From Bugula neritina (taxonomy: Eukaryota > Bryozoa > Gymnolaemata > Cheilostomatida > Bugulidae), in contig OZ037765.1 in assembly GCA_964035545.1 (NCBI GenBank), positions 25,804,504-25,868,503 on the forward strand: a DNA stretch of 64,000 nucleotides, written 5' to 3'. Made by a program: the position numbers and the translations under genes. Under the pieces are notes generated by a model that was given only the letters and a program-made list of their open reading frames with translations, ran no database searches and was not told the DNA's origin. Below, in pieces: positions 23,225 through 39,100 of this stretch; within the stretch, counting starts at the first letter, position 1, and each line of letters begins with the position of its first letter.

Positions 23225-26200
23225 ATGAGCGTTGAAGATGATAATGAATCTAAAAAAGCCCCGCTACTACAAACTTCATCCTCTGCCTCAGTCAGGTTTG
23301 TCTATGCATAAATTTATATGTAGTTGTTGATTTTCAATAAGCATCATTTTATTTTAAAAATTGATATATAATTGGAAATTTGATTAATTAACAAAATTTG
23401 GAGGTTTCGGTTGATATTTTAAAATTAGTAGAATACTGAATAGCAGGAATTAAGTTCAGTCCAACCACCCAGCAGTGAATTAATGTCAGATGAAACATTT
23501 CGAACATGCAAAGTATTCTCTATACACTTCATTCTGTAAGCTAATTATGGCTCAACCCAACTCTGTCTATTGGTTATATTTCCTTTCTATATACAGTCGA
23601 CGGCCTCTAATCTATGGGTCAATAAACTCTGATCCAGATGATGTAGAAGCTGTAAGAAATTCTGCCATTATAAGTCGCTACAAGTACTACAGTCGACTGG
23701 CCCCTCATCCCAACAACCCTATGGTGAGTCATCCATCCTCGCTGATATAAAGTCGTGTTGATGTATCGTGAGATTTTAGACTTTATATGCTCTTCATAAA
23801 AAGAGTGTTTATGCTTTCAATTATTATTCGTTAGTTAGCAAATCAATTATTTTAGTTAGTGCTAATCATTTAGCTGTGTATAATAATTATATGGAATTAA
23901 AATTTACCAAAATATTTGTTTTCAGCAGTAGAGTTATATTTCATATCAATAAACATTTATCATGCTTTTAAAATTTTTATTTGTATTATTTTCTTTATTG
24001 TAAAGTTGATTATTGTAATAAATATAACCTACCTACTAAAAAGTTGTATAGTTGAGTGTTTACCACAATATATTAATATACAATAACTGAAATGATAATC
24101 AAGTTGGTAACTAAGTAGTAAAAACAATTTACATTACAACTTGCTCAATGAAAACTCATTAAACTCTAGTCTAATGATAGCAACTAAAATTATTAGTTTT
24201 AAACTGTAAATTTCAAAATGATATTTTAACATTATATCAGATAAATCATTTTGTGTGTTAGAATTGTTTGAACTTGCATGATTATGACTTTTCTTGACTG
24301 TGTAAGCACTAGCAGATACAATATTTCAATTTGATATCTGTATGTAACATACTATCTGATTATTGTTGTATTGAGACACCCATACGTTACATTACATTCC
24401 CAGGTAATACCAGATCATGTAGTGCCCTCTGAACTATGGACACATATTCCAGTAAAACCTGCTGGTAAACAAGGCAGCCTCATCACAATGTAAGTCAAAG
24501 TTGGTAATGGAGAATTAAGAAAATCCTGTGCTCTGCATGAGAAATGTAGTAGAAGTAATATTTTTGCCCCAACCATGAATTTTTTTTAAAAACTAGGAAC
24601 TTGATTATTAAAATTTCTCAGTTAATGCATGTAAATGAAAAAGTTTGTGTTGCATGGCAGTAGAATGTTAAATACATTCACTTATTATAATCACCATACA
24701 AACAGCTTAGCCATAGGTCAATATTTTAAGGTTTAAACTTTAAGAATTGAACATAAGTGATTTGCATTATTGATCGCAATAGGCTAAAATCCTAAAGAGC
24801 ATGATTTTGTAAGGAGTGCCGTTACTTATACTAGTACTGCATATTACTTCTATCATGTTTCTATGCACTTTTATATACATTTGTATACCAATCTTATACA
24901 TTCTTCAAATACATGCATTTTTGCTTGGTAATAAGTTATTGCACCACTATATTATAGTAAAACAATTGTTTGCTTAGAGATTGTTAAAGTTTAAATTATT
25001 TCACCAAAGGGCTGCTTGCAACTTCTCCTAGAAAGATACAGGCTGACGTAAAATGTTTCAGTTGTATTAAATTATAAAAAATGCCATCTTTTTATTCACC
25101 TGATCAGTGAGCATTAAGCAAATAGCAGAGTTGATTGTGAGTAGAGATAATCTATTGAGTCTAACATAAACAACTTGGATTGTTAAATGAATTCAATTGC
25201 AATCTAGTTTTGTAGTTAGGCATAACTTAGCTAAATGAAGATGCTTTGTGTGGATGTGTTAGAGTAGATGAGTGTTTTACTCATTTATGCACCTTGTGCA
25301 CATGTACTAAGTATAGTTCTGTGATCACCATGATGTGTTGTTGATACTGATTGGTCTCAAGACCTTTTGACAAATTATTTTTGGGCCAGATGTTTTTACA
25401 TATTATTTAGTTACTTTTCAGGAAGAAACATGGTTAATCCTTGTACTTTTATGCTGATGAAACGCACTGCACTGTGTGTTTCAGGTTTTGATCTAAACAG
25501 ACTCTGATAAACAATGTTGAATGCTCATATTTACGATTCTTCGGCTCTCTACAGTTGCATCTCCCTCTTATGTTTTACAAACTGACAAATTTTTAGTTCA
25601 TTCAATTGGTTTTGTAAAATAATGTCTGTAAGATGTGTACCAGGTTTGTTATTCTGTTACCATAAGTTCTCTGTCTTCAGATTCAGCATATGGAACACCA
25701 TGATGGGCACATCTCTGTTGAGCATGCCATGGGCTGTGGGACAAGCAGGGTTTGCTCTTGGATTAGCTTTGCTGATTTTTATGGCTTTTTTAACTTTATA
25801 CACAGCATACCTGGTGATGAAGTCAGTTGATACAATCGGTAAGTTCTTAAAACCTTCAATCTTGTGCATTTCTTAAAATAACAAGCTTCTTAAACATATT
25901 TTTGTGTTAAATGTGATTAAGCATACTACTTTCTAAGCTCGTTGCTTTTTAATAAAATTGCTAATCAGCCATGAGTTGTGTTTGGTTGGTTTTTATGTTC
26001 TTTATTCTTCGAAAGAAGTTGCTACTAGTATACAGGATATGATGTCATCATTTAGAGCTGTGTTCTGTTGGTTTCTGCAGAGTATAAAGGGGGCGATGTA
26101 CTGGAGTTTTCAGACGTCTGCAGGCATTACTTGGGGAAGGTTGGAGAGAGTTCAGCAGTGATATTCTCAGTCATAGGACTCCTGGGCGGGGCTATTGTTT

Positions 26201-29200
26201 ACTGGGTGCTCATGTCAAATTTTCTCTTCAACGCTGTTTCTTTTATATACAGTAAGTTGTGTGGTTTTCTCTTCACTTTTTTAATTATCACCTGACATAT
26301 TTGATGGTGAATAGGTTTGATGGTGTTTCACATGCCTGCTCAAATTCAGCTCAGCTTTAATTGAATTTTTTTCTAAATGTTTAGATTTCTATATAAATTA
26401 ACTTTATAGTTTACTTTTGGTTGGTTTGTACCTTCAGATGATGTTCACGATGGTGCTGGTGCTACTGCGGACTCTAATCTCTCCTCACTCTACAGTGATA
26501 GTAAGTGTCTATTCATTATACTCATTTATGCACTACACTCTATACTTCATGAACGACATGCTAATAATTTGGTTATTGAATACTTTTCATTAACATAAGT
26601 GTTTGCAAAGGTTCTTTTTGGTAATATTTTACTATACTATTGCTCAATTTTGTTTTATTCATAATTGTTTTATATATATATGATTATTTTTCTGTTTTTA
26701 GAGTATATAAACTGTTCCAACCCGGACATTAAAACAACAAAAGATTATTCAATGACTCATCAATTCTCACCTGCTATTGATTCTCATAATATGACGACTA
26801 TAACGCCAGCTCCAGCTACTCCTTCTGACAAGATGTTTCATGATATTTGGAATCTTCACAATGTTCCATTTTTCCTACTTCTCGTTTTAGTTCCACTTAT
26901 TAACTTCAAGTCACCAACATTTTTTACAAAATTCAATGCTTTAGGTAAGTTTAGCTTGATTTGCTCAAGCTGAATGTGTTATGAATTTGTATACTTACTA
27001 GAAAAGTACTTCCTACCTGTTAGTATTTTCTTTATGTGGAATTTGCTCTATGCTGAATTGTAAATGTTACTCGTAAATTTCAACTTATTTATATATAATT
27101 TATAAATTTAAATGGTATATCTAGTATATAGTGAATGCGTTTATTATATACATGCCAATAGCTTGAGTATGGTTAAAGCCACGTGAATTTTTTTGACTAC
27201 CAAAATCTTTAGGCATGTGTTTATATAAATGAATGCTGTATACGGTAGTGTAAAATTCATTGTATATCAGTTCCTGCAGTCATTATCATCATGTCTGTAA
27301 CCTTGTTTAATGGTTTTACAAACATCTATGATCTATTTCTTGTGAAGGTTAGTGATAGCTTTATGCTAAATGTCACTTCAAGTGTGCTGGTAACACCCCA
27401 AATTGTTTTTTACCAAATTTATTTTTGTGGACATGTACTTGAGTTGTACATAAGATTTAGATTACCAATGGAGGAGGTTTATAATTTTGATTGCTGTGTT
27501 GACTTATTGCAAAAATTGTTTTTAAGCCTGTAGGGTTTGTTGGCCTCAAAAATTTCAGTTGAATGATTTGAAAGCTTGAAAGTAGTGCAGGAGCAATTCA
27601 AACTAGATGCCCTTTCTAATAACTGATAAACCTTCATAGAGTTTAGATCAATAGCTTACCATAACTGTATTAGGGTAGATTGGTGTGTATATAGTATATT
27701 TTGTTATTGTATAAGTTCTGATAGTATATACTTACCTAATTTTGTAGGCACCATATCCGTTCTCTACCTGCTTTTCTTTGTTACCTACAAGGCATGCATA
27801 TGGGGCTTCCATATGGATTTTTCCAAGGTTCCTGGAACTTGTAAGTGATTACTACAGGCTCTAAGTTGGAACTGATGCGATTAAAATTGAACAGACTTGG
27901 GTTTATGTAATTTGACCTCTGAATAACTTAATCTTATTTCTACTAGCTTATCTAAGCAAGTTACCATGTTTTATCTAGCTTCAGTTGCCTGTTTTCTACT
28001 GATGTATGACAAGTCACTCATATATCATACAGGAGCCTATTTTTAAGTTCTGTTATTGTTCTTGTAGATGCTAAACTTTCCTTTCCTGCCTTAACTGGTG
28101 TGCTTTCTTTGGCCTACTTTATTCACTGCTGTGTATTATCAATAGTAAGAAATCAAGCTAAACCTCAAAACAATGTAAGCAATTCTATTGTTTTCACATG
28201 TCATTTGTTACTCATTTATTTACCAATGTTACTTTCATCATAACAAATAAGTTTTTAGTATAGGAGGGTGAAAGTGTTTAACTAATGTATTATTAAGACA
28301 CCATTTGCACTTATATTATAATGTATTCATTCAACAGTTTTGTTTTTTAGTGTCATAGAATATGTCTCTAAAATATACAAATTATTATGGTATGTTGTTT
28401 GAGTAAATTTCAAACTTTTTGATACCAGAAGTAATTTTAGACCATAATTGTATTGAGATTTACTTATAGATGACAGTTGGGTATATTTATTGTATGGAAT
28501 ACATCAAGTAAACCAGAAATATGTTATTGTATTGTACTTGCAGGGGAGAGACTTGAGCATAGCTTTCTTCTGTGTAGCTCTCACGTACTGCTATGTTGGA
28601 GCTATGTTCTATGCCGCTTGGCCAATGAAAACAAAAGAATGCATTGACCAAGTAAGTTTGGTTCACCATTAAAGTTTAATATTGAAAAGTTTTTTTTGTG
28701 AAATCAGATCAGTTTCACTTTATGATATTTTTAAACAGTCAATAACTTATGCATGCAATATCACTTTATCAAAAGTTGAGATCTGAAGGAATAGTAGGGA
28801 TCATCTGGTACATTTATACTATTTTTGTAGAACCTGTTGAACAATCTGCTGACTTCAGATCCACTAGCTTTTGTTGCCAGAATCTTCCTCTTTGTACAGA
28901 TGCTTACCGTTTTTCCTCTTTTACTTTACATAATGAGGGTGCAAGTCATGCATGCTGTTTTTGGCTCTATTTGGCCCAGGTATGTATTGCATTTATTTCA
29001 TTGATAGGATATTGGCAGTTTTGTATGTGCTAAATATGTATGATTTAGCTCATAAATATGTTAATGTATTAAATTTGGAAGTATAATATAATATGTATTA
29101 TATGTATTATATAGTTTTAACATTGATGGCATATTTTTTGACAATATTTTTCTTGTCATAGAAATATCAGTAAATTGTGGCTCTTTCAGTTTCAAGTATA

Positions 29201-30057
29201 AATTGGGTATCTAGCTAATGAAGGCTCTGCTTATTTCAACAGCTCTAACCAACAGCGTATAACAACTCATAAGTTTAGGCTATGAACTGTTGTACTTTAT
29301 CTCCTAAATTTTAATTTCATTTTTAGTAGATTTCAGTTTCAAGTTTTCAGTCATAATTTACATGTACCAGTCAGTACCACGGCCTAATTACATGATGATT
29401 TTGTATTAGGAATATACTCTCAATAATTAGGAATGGTGTTTATAAATATGCACTGCTTTCAGTACTGTCTAGCTAATGCTGATTATTATGTAGAAGTAAA
29501 AAGTTAACCATAGTATTGAAGATCCCCTTCATTTTAAAAAAAATATGCAAAAATTGTGCTATTAATGTTTTGTTTAAAGCAATTGCCAAGTAACACAATA
29601 CCTGCCGGTGACATGTATTCTATAATATTGATTGTATTGCAGTTGGAAGCATGTTGTGGCAATGAATTTGATAATAGTTGGAATTTGTGTTGTGTTCGCC
29701 AGATTTTATCCAAAGATTGGATCCATTATTCGGTAAGTCTACTTGAAAACTTGTATAAAGAATGTGGATTATAATCTTACATACTTACTCACTTTTTGTG
29801 GGGTGATAATTTCTTTACATACAGGCTATTGAATATTTCCCAAAACCATAAGTTGGCAAGATTAAAAGCTGCTGCATACACATGTTTACAGGTACACTGG
29901 AGCATTTGTTGGTCTAGTCTACTCATTTTTCTTACCTTGTGCAACATATATACTCTCAGAGAAAGGTGCTGGTAAACTTACTGCAGTGAAAACCATTGTA
30001 CATGTTACAATAGTTGTGCTGGGGTTGGTTAACTTTATTGCTCAGTTTCTAGTATGA
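23225..30057 (+). CDS. SLC38A9: SLC38A9 (lysosomal arginine transporter/sensor for mTORC1), complete, 13 exons
   Basis: Exons: 23225-23295, 23597-23723, 24404-24489, 25681-25838, 26081-26251, 26438-26500, 26702-26944, 27748-27840, 28068-28174, 28544-28651, 28831-28979, 29643-29732, 29892-30057; 543 residues (human 561). The cytosolic N-terminus keeps SRYKYYSRL and [10 protein letters not shown], like the region that binds Rag-Ragulator. TM1 has the family signature [15 protein letters not shown]; then [90 protein letters not shown]. About 11 membrane segments are expected in this amino-acid/auxin permease-type protein. The luminal loop (exons 6-7) has N-glycosylation sequons NCS and NMT and is rich in Ser/Thr/Pro. 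The start is the first ATG after an acceptor-like TATTGCAG. Confidence 0.96.
27580..27660 (-). mobile_element. degenerate SINE core remnant
   Basis: GAGCAATTCAAACTAGATGC followed by CCTTTCTAATAAC resembles the SINE core seen at 12.8 and 21.9 kb (GAGCAATTATGACTGGATGC, TCTTCCTAACATC). The head is barely recognisable. It lies in SLC38A9 intron 7. Confidence 0.35.
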
Positions 30058-30230
30058 ATATTGGATTTCTCAAATGCTCAATTAAGCCTTCCTATTTATG
30101 TCCAACAATTCATATTTTGAGGTTTAAACCATCCAGTTCTTTTTCATGTTTAAAATTTTTTGTACTGTGTTTATTTTTGAAATTATTGTGCACTTCTAGT
30201 TATAAGTCTTACTGCAAAATTTTGCCTACA

Positions 30231-30236
30231 AATAAA
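30231..30236 (+). terminator. poly(A) signal candidate of SLC38A9
   Basis: AATAAA 173 bases after the SLC38A9 stop, followed by TATATA-rich DNA. Confidence 0.5.
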
Positions 30237-30651
30237 ATAAATATATATATGGTAATAATTTTTATAGAAGAAAAAAAATATATATAAAGGTATAAAATGC
30301 TTTCAAATGTGTACTCTGTAATATACATATATTGGTAATTTTTTAAATTTATTTTATAAATACAAATCCAAATATATATAATTTTATATAATAAACTAAA
30401 TTTGTAATATACAATAATAACAACATGTATTTTATCTACTATAAAAATAAAGCATTGGCATTATATGCAATTATTTTTAAAGAGTGTTTTGTAGCCTATA
30501 TTAGGATTTCGTGCAAAGAGAATACAACAGATAAAACATATTAGAAAGAAAGACTTTGTGTGCAACAGTTTGATCTTTTTGTTAAGGCAGCAACTGCACA
30601 CAGTAAAATGTAGAGAGAGTGCAGTACAGGTAGGCTTACCACTGGTTTTAA

Positions 30652-32559
<1,908 letters not shown>

Positions 32560-33094
32560 GATGGACTACATGTGGACCCTTATCTCCCAGTTAATGACTA
32601 TACTATAGATATTTTCTATTCTAAAAATAAAAAAAATACTTCAAATGAAACAAAAGATATTTTTGTTTAATATATCTTTCTACCATATTAAAATTTATAC
32701 TCATCACAGGTCTTGATGCTATTTAATTAGGTTTTATGCTGTTTTATATGATGTTACATAAACACAAAAATTTCAACACCATCCTATATTAGCCATGAAG
32801 TAGATCAAACACATAACAACAATACAACAAACTATTAGAAACAAAGCAACTAACAAATATAATGTTACTGCTCATTCAAAAGGTGATGGCTGGTAAAATA
32901 AATATTATTAATACTAATAGTTGATAGACAATAATTTTTAAATATTCATTTTTGATTATCATGTATTATAATAATAACAACATAATTAAAATTAATATGT
33001 AATATATAAATTATATAATAATCATATAATAAATATAATATAACTAATTATTGGTTGTATCACAGCTTTTTAGCAGGTGTAACCTTCTATTATC

Positions 33095-33290
33095 GGCCTA
33101 GTTCCTCTAGAATGGGATGAATAGAACTTTCCTCAAGATGTGAGCTGATCCTAGTAAGGCTGTCCGCTAAATCAGTGGGTATTTGTTTTCAGCTACTCCA
33201 AGTAGTGCCATCCAGTATACATTCTTGTCTGAAGCTCCAAGAGCTCCAATTCAAATGGGGATGACTTTTGTTAATGTTTTCCAAAGGTGG
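33095..33290 (-). pseudogene. decayed C-terminal tail of a LINE-type reverse transcriptase
   Basis: Minus-strand translation reads KVIPI-stop-IGALGASDKN... then RTALLGSAHILRKVLFIPF. This matches the pattern VIP(V/I)VIGALG...(Q/R)KTALLGTARILRKVL seen at the C-terminus of several animal non-LTR retrotransposon polyproteins. There are at least two in-frame stops and no upstream RT domain nearby, so this is a short relic. The exact LINE clade is not assignable. Confidence 0.5.
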
Positions 33291-33940
33291 GTTAACTCTT
33301 ATTTATATTATTATTATTAGATTCATAAATTGAAATAATAATAAAAAATAGGTATCAGTAAAACTAAAAGTAAATGTAATAACTTAAAACTTTAAAGTGA
33401 GTTTAACTTTAACTAAGTCTGATGAGTAATAAGTAACCTATTAGTTGTTACTAAGTAATAACTAATAAGTTAATTGAATTTACTATTATTATTATCAACT
33501 ATTAGTATTACTGTAACTTATACAATAACTTACATATAAAGTTATAGTTATACTGTATAACTATAAGTATAAGTAACAACATTAACTACCACTATTAGTA
33601 TTAGTATTACTCTTAGTGATAGTGACCAAGTCTAGTACTGATAGTACTATTGCAAGTAGTACTATAGTTTATAAGTAAAAGTATAACTACAACCACAAGT
33701 ATACTTATACTTAGTCTGATAGCTATAACTATAAGTTAAAGTAGTCATAAGGATAGACTAAATCTATTGACATGTAGTTATAGTGTAAGATTAAGTAGTC
33801 ATACTCATAGTGATACCAATAGTACTACTAATAGTTATAGTAATACTAATTTTATAGCATAAATATTGTCATTGGATTTACTTTTACTTTTAGTTTATGA
33901 CTACTGACAATGTACTAACTTAAAATTAATCATAATTTAA

Positions 33941-34052
33941 ATCTGAAGGTGAATCATTATGATTATGATTATCATTATGATTATGATTATCATCATCATG
34001 ATCATGATGATTATTATTAAGATAATCATAATGATTAGATTCACTTTCAGAT
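33941..34052. repeat. 112-bp imperfect palindrome
   Basis: It begins ATCTGAAGGTGAATCATTAT and ends ATAATGATTAGATTCACTTTCAGAT read across 34028-34052, so the two ends are complementary apart from a mismatch and a small insertion. The inside consists of ATTATGATTATG repeats. It could extrude as a hairpin. I see no clear target-site duplication. Confidence 0.65.
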
Positions 34053-36120
34053 TAACATCAAATGTAAAGCTTATCATTTTTTTGAAAAAAAAAAGCTGTA
34101 AATGAAGTTTTTGATGCAATCATGTGGAACAAAAAAATTAGTTAAAAGTGAACTTATAGCAAAAGTTGGGGCAAACTGGTCACCAAGAGTGAGAACAGTA
34201 TCAGTGTGAGTGTTAGTTTCCTTTTCTCTTTGGTAGGGAAAATTTCTCGACAGAGTTCACTGTAACAAAGGAAGAAAACTCTAACGTAAAAATATACTCG
34301 ATACATGACGTGATTAACTGGGCGAATAACTCCGTCATTCTAAACAGCATAACAAGGCTGCTGCTATCTTTGGACATTATGCTGCCATGTTAGGGTTATA
34401 ATGATCTGAGCGGTTTTGGCTTATGATATTTGATCAAGATTCATCACTGGATTTGTCACAAACCGTTCATGTTTTATTTACCAATTTCACGTATAGATGT
34501 ATTGTTGAATGGGTCATTATGGTGAGGTCGCTGTTGAGCTTATGAGACCCCCAAAAGAAGTGGTGGGGGGTATGTGATATGTATACCACTTAGTTTAGAC
34601 CATTGATTATACTCTCTTATGGTTAGCACTACAACATTTACCAGCTGCTCAAAATCCATTCTACTAATAATACATTATAGATGCTTGAAATTATTACCGT
34701 AACTAAAAAAATTGCTATGCTACACGCAATTGCAGTAATACTACTTATTATGGTGAAATAAGCTGATTTTTACATTTAGTTCTTACGGGTACTTATTTTA
34801 TCGTATTTTCAATTACTCCTACCCCATGAAACTACACCTCACTTAAACGCCGTACAACTATAAACAACTAAAAAACACCTAATCCTGATAAACTTTTAAA
34901 AATAATTATAAACCTTTTGTGACAATTGAGCAATATAATAAATAATTTTATTCAACTTACTTATTTTGCTATTCAACAATACCTGTTCACTATCACATGC
35001 TTTTGCCAAGTGGCTGTATTTGAAATCAAGGAATAAGCTATAGGTGCAGCTTGTCTGTAAAAAGCTCTGGATATAGCTCAACGTAAAGGCTTTGCATAAA
35101 TTTCACTACACCTATTACATTAGATTCGCTATATTAATATAAACACTAAAGTAGCATTCAGAGCACTAAATTCCTGAACTGCTCTATCGTGCCGTGGGCA
35201 CTATCATATTAAATAAGTTTCATGATGACTTGGAGTTACAATGTCTCAGTTGTAGATCAATTGTGACTATAGTTTATAAATGCAATGTTTTCTTTCTATA
35301 TCATTAAACATACTGGTTTTCTCTCTCTAAAAAGGATTTTAGGTAGATTATTGAAATAAATGCTTTATGCTAGTTTGTGTTATAAAATTAAACTTACAGC
35401 ATATAATGTAATATCATTTATTACGCCATGTTGTTGTACTTTTTGTGTACCAATAGCTGAAACTCAGAGCTTACTGAAATTAGCCAGCCTAACCTGTAGT
35501 GAACTATGAAAGTGTACTTTTCAATATAAGAAAACCAACATGCTGAAAGAATGTCATACTCATATATTTACTTCCCATAAAATGGAATTTCTATTCCTGT
35601 TGCACATATTGGTATAAATTTAGTAAACTACAAACTGCCTAGCAATATGGAGACAATGAATTGTTGAAGACTAGTATTAAATAGGTTTATTTCATTAGTA
35701 GTTGAAGATTTATATTAAGGTTGAGTTCATTTAATTAGCTAAATTGTAAATCATGAAAGCTTACATCAAATATCAGAGTAAGAGATTTACATACATCAAG
35801 TATAAAAGCTTAAGAAATACAACTGGTAATATATATACGCATATATATAATTTATATACATAATTTATATATATACACATATATAAATTATTCAAACAGT
35901 TTGTAGCAAATGGAAACAATTTAACAAGAAATTTGATTAGCAATTGATGGATTTTCAGGTATAAAATAAAATTATAGGACACTGCTTGCTACCTTATTTA
36001 TAACATTAAAAGTAAATTTTCCATGGTATCAGCTAAGGAAATATGACTTTTGTTGTATTATAGCACCGAAATATCTGCATAAAGAGAACTAGAGATTGTC
36101 AGTATAAGCAGAAGTGACAA

Positions 36121-39100
36121 CTAATTAGCTTTAGAAGATGAACTTTGACCTTTGTAAACCCAACTGCTTATCTCTCCAGATCGTTGAAAGTACTACAACA
36201 GAAATATCCTTGAGTCAATTGCTAAACTGCACCACACAGCAACACTATTGCAATGTGCCTAGAGTTGTGTTACTGTTAAAATGTAGGCAATAAATATTAG
36301 ATAGGGAGGTTAAAATAATTAAACTTTCAGGGACTAGTTTTAAGAGTTGTCTTCTCAGCAGAAGAAGTAATTTCTACTAGCTTTAATCGGACTCGTCACC
36401 CGATAAGCTTTGCTACTAGCAGGGCCAGAAGCTAAAAATAGTCTAACCCAAAAAACCTGCTTCAAGTTCTCAATTCTATAATTAAAGTAGTCTTGAAATG
36501 TTTAATGCATACAGTAAAGTCCACTGACATTATAAGAAACTTGACTTACTTTTGTAGGAAAAGGAAGTCCTTTATCTTTCCTATGTTTTTCTTCTTCACG
36601 TTGTTTACTTTCCAACTAAAATTATAGAAAAACAATACAAAATCTATAAAGACAAATAAATTTAATGCAAAATAAAAAGCATTAATAATGATTACCTACA
36701 ATACTAATTTTATCAACAAGACTACATAAGTACCACCTATATTATAGTATATATGAATTATGTAAGCTTTTTCATGTATGAAAAATCAATGATTTAAAGC
36801 TAGATAACTACTATCTTTTAGGACAACAAAAGTTAATTGATAAACCAAAACTTACTAATTAATATTGATTAGCTACTTCCATATCAAAGTTTCATTGCAA
36901 TTTTACCAACAGTAACCATGCTTACTCAGGCACAATATGATTACAGCTAAGCTTAAGTTTTTACAAACCAGTGATTTGTGTTCGGTAGCTGTAGAAATAT
37001 CATTGAGACGCAATGCATTGGTCACATGGCGCCAGAGATTTCTAGACTCGTAATCCCCTTGTTTAGAGAGAGGCCTAACTTTCTTCTTGTGTACAGGAAG
37101 TGTCTGTGTGTCTATCACATACACGCCGGACTGCAAGTACAAACACACTGCATATATCACACTAATAAATGCATATATTATGTATATAACATACAGACAA
37201 TATCCTTTCTAATACATGGTATATAACCAATATTGTGTTTGTTGGCTTGGGCTACAAAGGGCAGTAGCAGAATTTAACCAAAATAAAAGAAAGCACTAAA
37301 ATATTGCAATTTATTTGAGAGGTCAGAATAATTTGAGTCTAAATGTTGAAGCTCATTAAAGGTGGATACGTATAAATCTGTTTTATGGAATAATTTTTTG
37401 CAAAAGGAGTTGCCCATAAAACAGCATCAACCCAAACTATACACCTAAAATACTTAGACTAACGAAGTCAAACAAAAAGCAGTATGTTGGCATGTAAAGT
37501 TGAAATACTCATTAGTGTGATATTAGATAATAAATGTACAAAACACACCTGAGAAGAAAACTCCATTGCACCGTTCCATGTGCCTGAAATCCTAGTATAT
37601 ATCGTACCATCAGGGCACTTGATGTCTCCACTCACCCGGTGCAATTTGCCGCCGTAAAAAGGCTAAAACATTAAACAGAGAATCAAACCCTGTGGTGATG
37701 TGAAGAGCTACTTCTCTCATTAAAGTTAACCGATAAAATTTAAAGCTGAGCTCCAGAATCTGTCTCCAGTAGGTTTAATGCTCACAACAACTGTTTACCT
37801 CTCAAACAACATAAATACTTATCAACTAAGTCAACTACAAAGTGGTTTTGGCTGAACAGGCAACATAATAGTGTAAAGCTATTCCCAACACACTTCTTGT
37901 AAAGTACAAGTTGTGTAGAGCTCATTGTAACACACTGCTTACCTTAGTGTGAAATATAATAGACGCAGAGTAGCCGGTTTGCTTGCAGGTTATACTGCAT
38001 TTGTCACCCAGTTCTACCCAAGGGTACGTGAGTATTGATCGCGCATAAGCACTGGGCAGAGTCAGGACATACTCCTATAAACACAGTAGCATCCATACAT
38101 ACAACCTTTCAAGTTGAATAAGTGACAATATCATTAATTTATAACATAAACCAAACAAATACTATCACTATGTGCAGTTTAATTGTCATCTGCATATAAC
38201 TTAACTTCTATATAACTTATATTACCAGTCTAGTAGATTTTTGTTTTGTTCATATAACAGAGAATAATGAGTACAGAGGAGAAGCTAAAAATACACACCT
38301 CCTTGTATTCTGGGAGGAACAGGCGAAGATTGCCGATAAGAGTCACTCCAATAGACATGCCCATAAATTTAGACTTTGTCCACAAAGAGCCTGTCATGTG
38401 TATTTGCTTCTCAGGACAGGTTATATGAAATGCTGATACTGAAACAATCAATATATTTTATAATCCAATTAATGTAAAATTTGTACAATTTATATAAATT
38501 CCTGAAGACAAAACTAGAGAAGTTCAAAGCCACCATATTATAGCTGTCAGTAAAATCCCACGGCTCTGCTGATAATGTTAGCCAATATCCGCAGTGACAA
38601 CCAAGCAGTAACATAAATATTTAATGACATTTTGAATAAAAATAAGAAATTATATACAGTAGCATTGATGCCTAATGTATTGTCTAATACTCAGCATTAG
38701 GGTAAAAGCACGATATGCGTACACACACGTGTCAAGGGAATTGAATACAGGTCATCAAGATGTATTATTAGCTCATTAATGTACGGGCATCAGCTACATG
38801 CGTGGAAATGGTGATAGGATGCCATTTGTTGTAAAGTACTTAATGTTGTGTTCTTGTTATTTGTTAAACAAGAGTAACAGTAAGATTAAGCATGTATAAG
38901 TAAGATTGGCTGTAGAGTAGAATGTATGACTGTATTGTATTGAAGCTAACAAGTAACTGACATAAAAATACATGTAGATAAACAGTGACAGAATAACAAC
39001 TGGCTTGTATATTGATATGGCAAAAACTGTATATAATGAGTTTAAACAAATAGACATTAGAATAAAAAAGTAACCGAGCACATAAAATGTGGTATGTCAT

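Larger units (their letters stand above)
32560..36120. other. intergenic DNA between UBE2W and the ORP gene
   Basis: It should hold the UBE2W promoter and the ORP 3' UTR. It contains a decayed LINE tail (33095-33290), scrambled ATTACTATTAGTA-type sequence (33.3-33.9 kb) and a hairpin (33941-34052). The stretch 34150-34560 is less AT-rich than its surroundings but shows no coding or structural motif I can name. Confidence 0.5.

Noticed and set aside
34150-34560. Possible missing exon or gene in a less AT-rich patch
   Set aside because: No frame with family motifs on either strand; the last ORP exon was found instead at 36121-36192.
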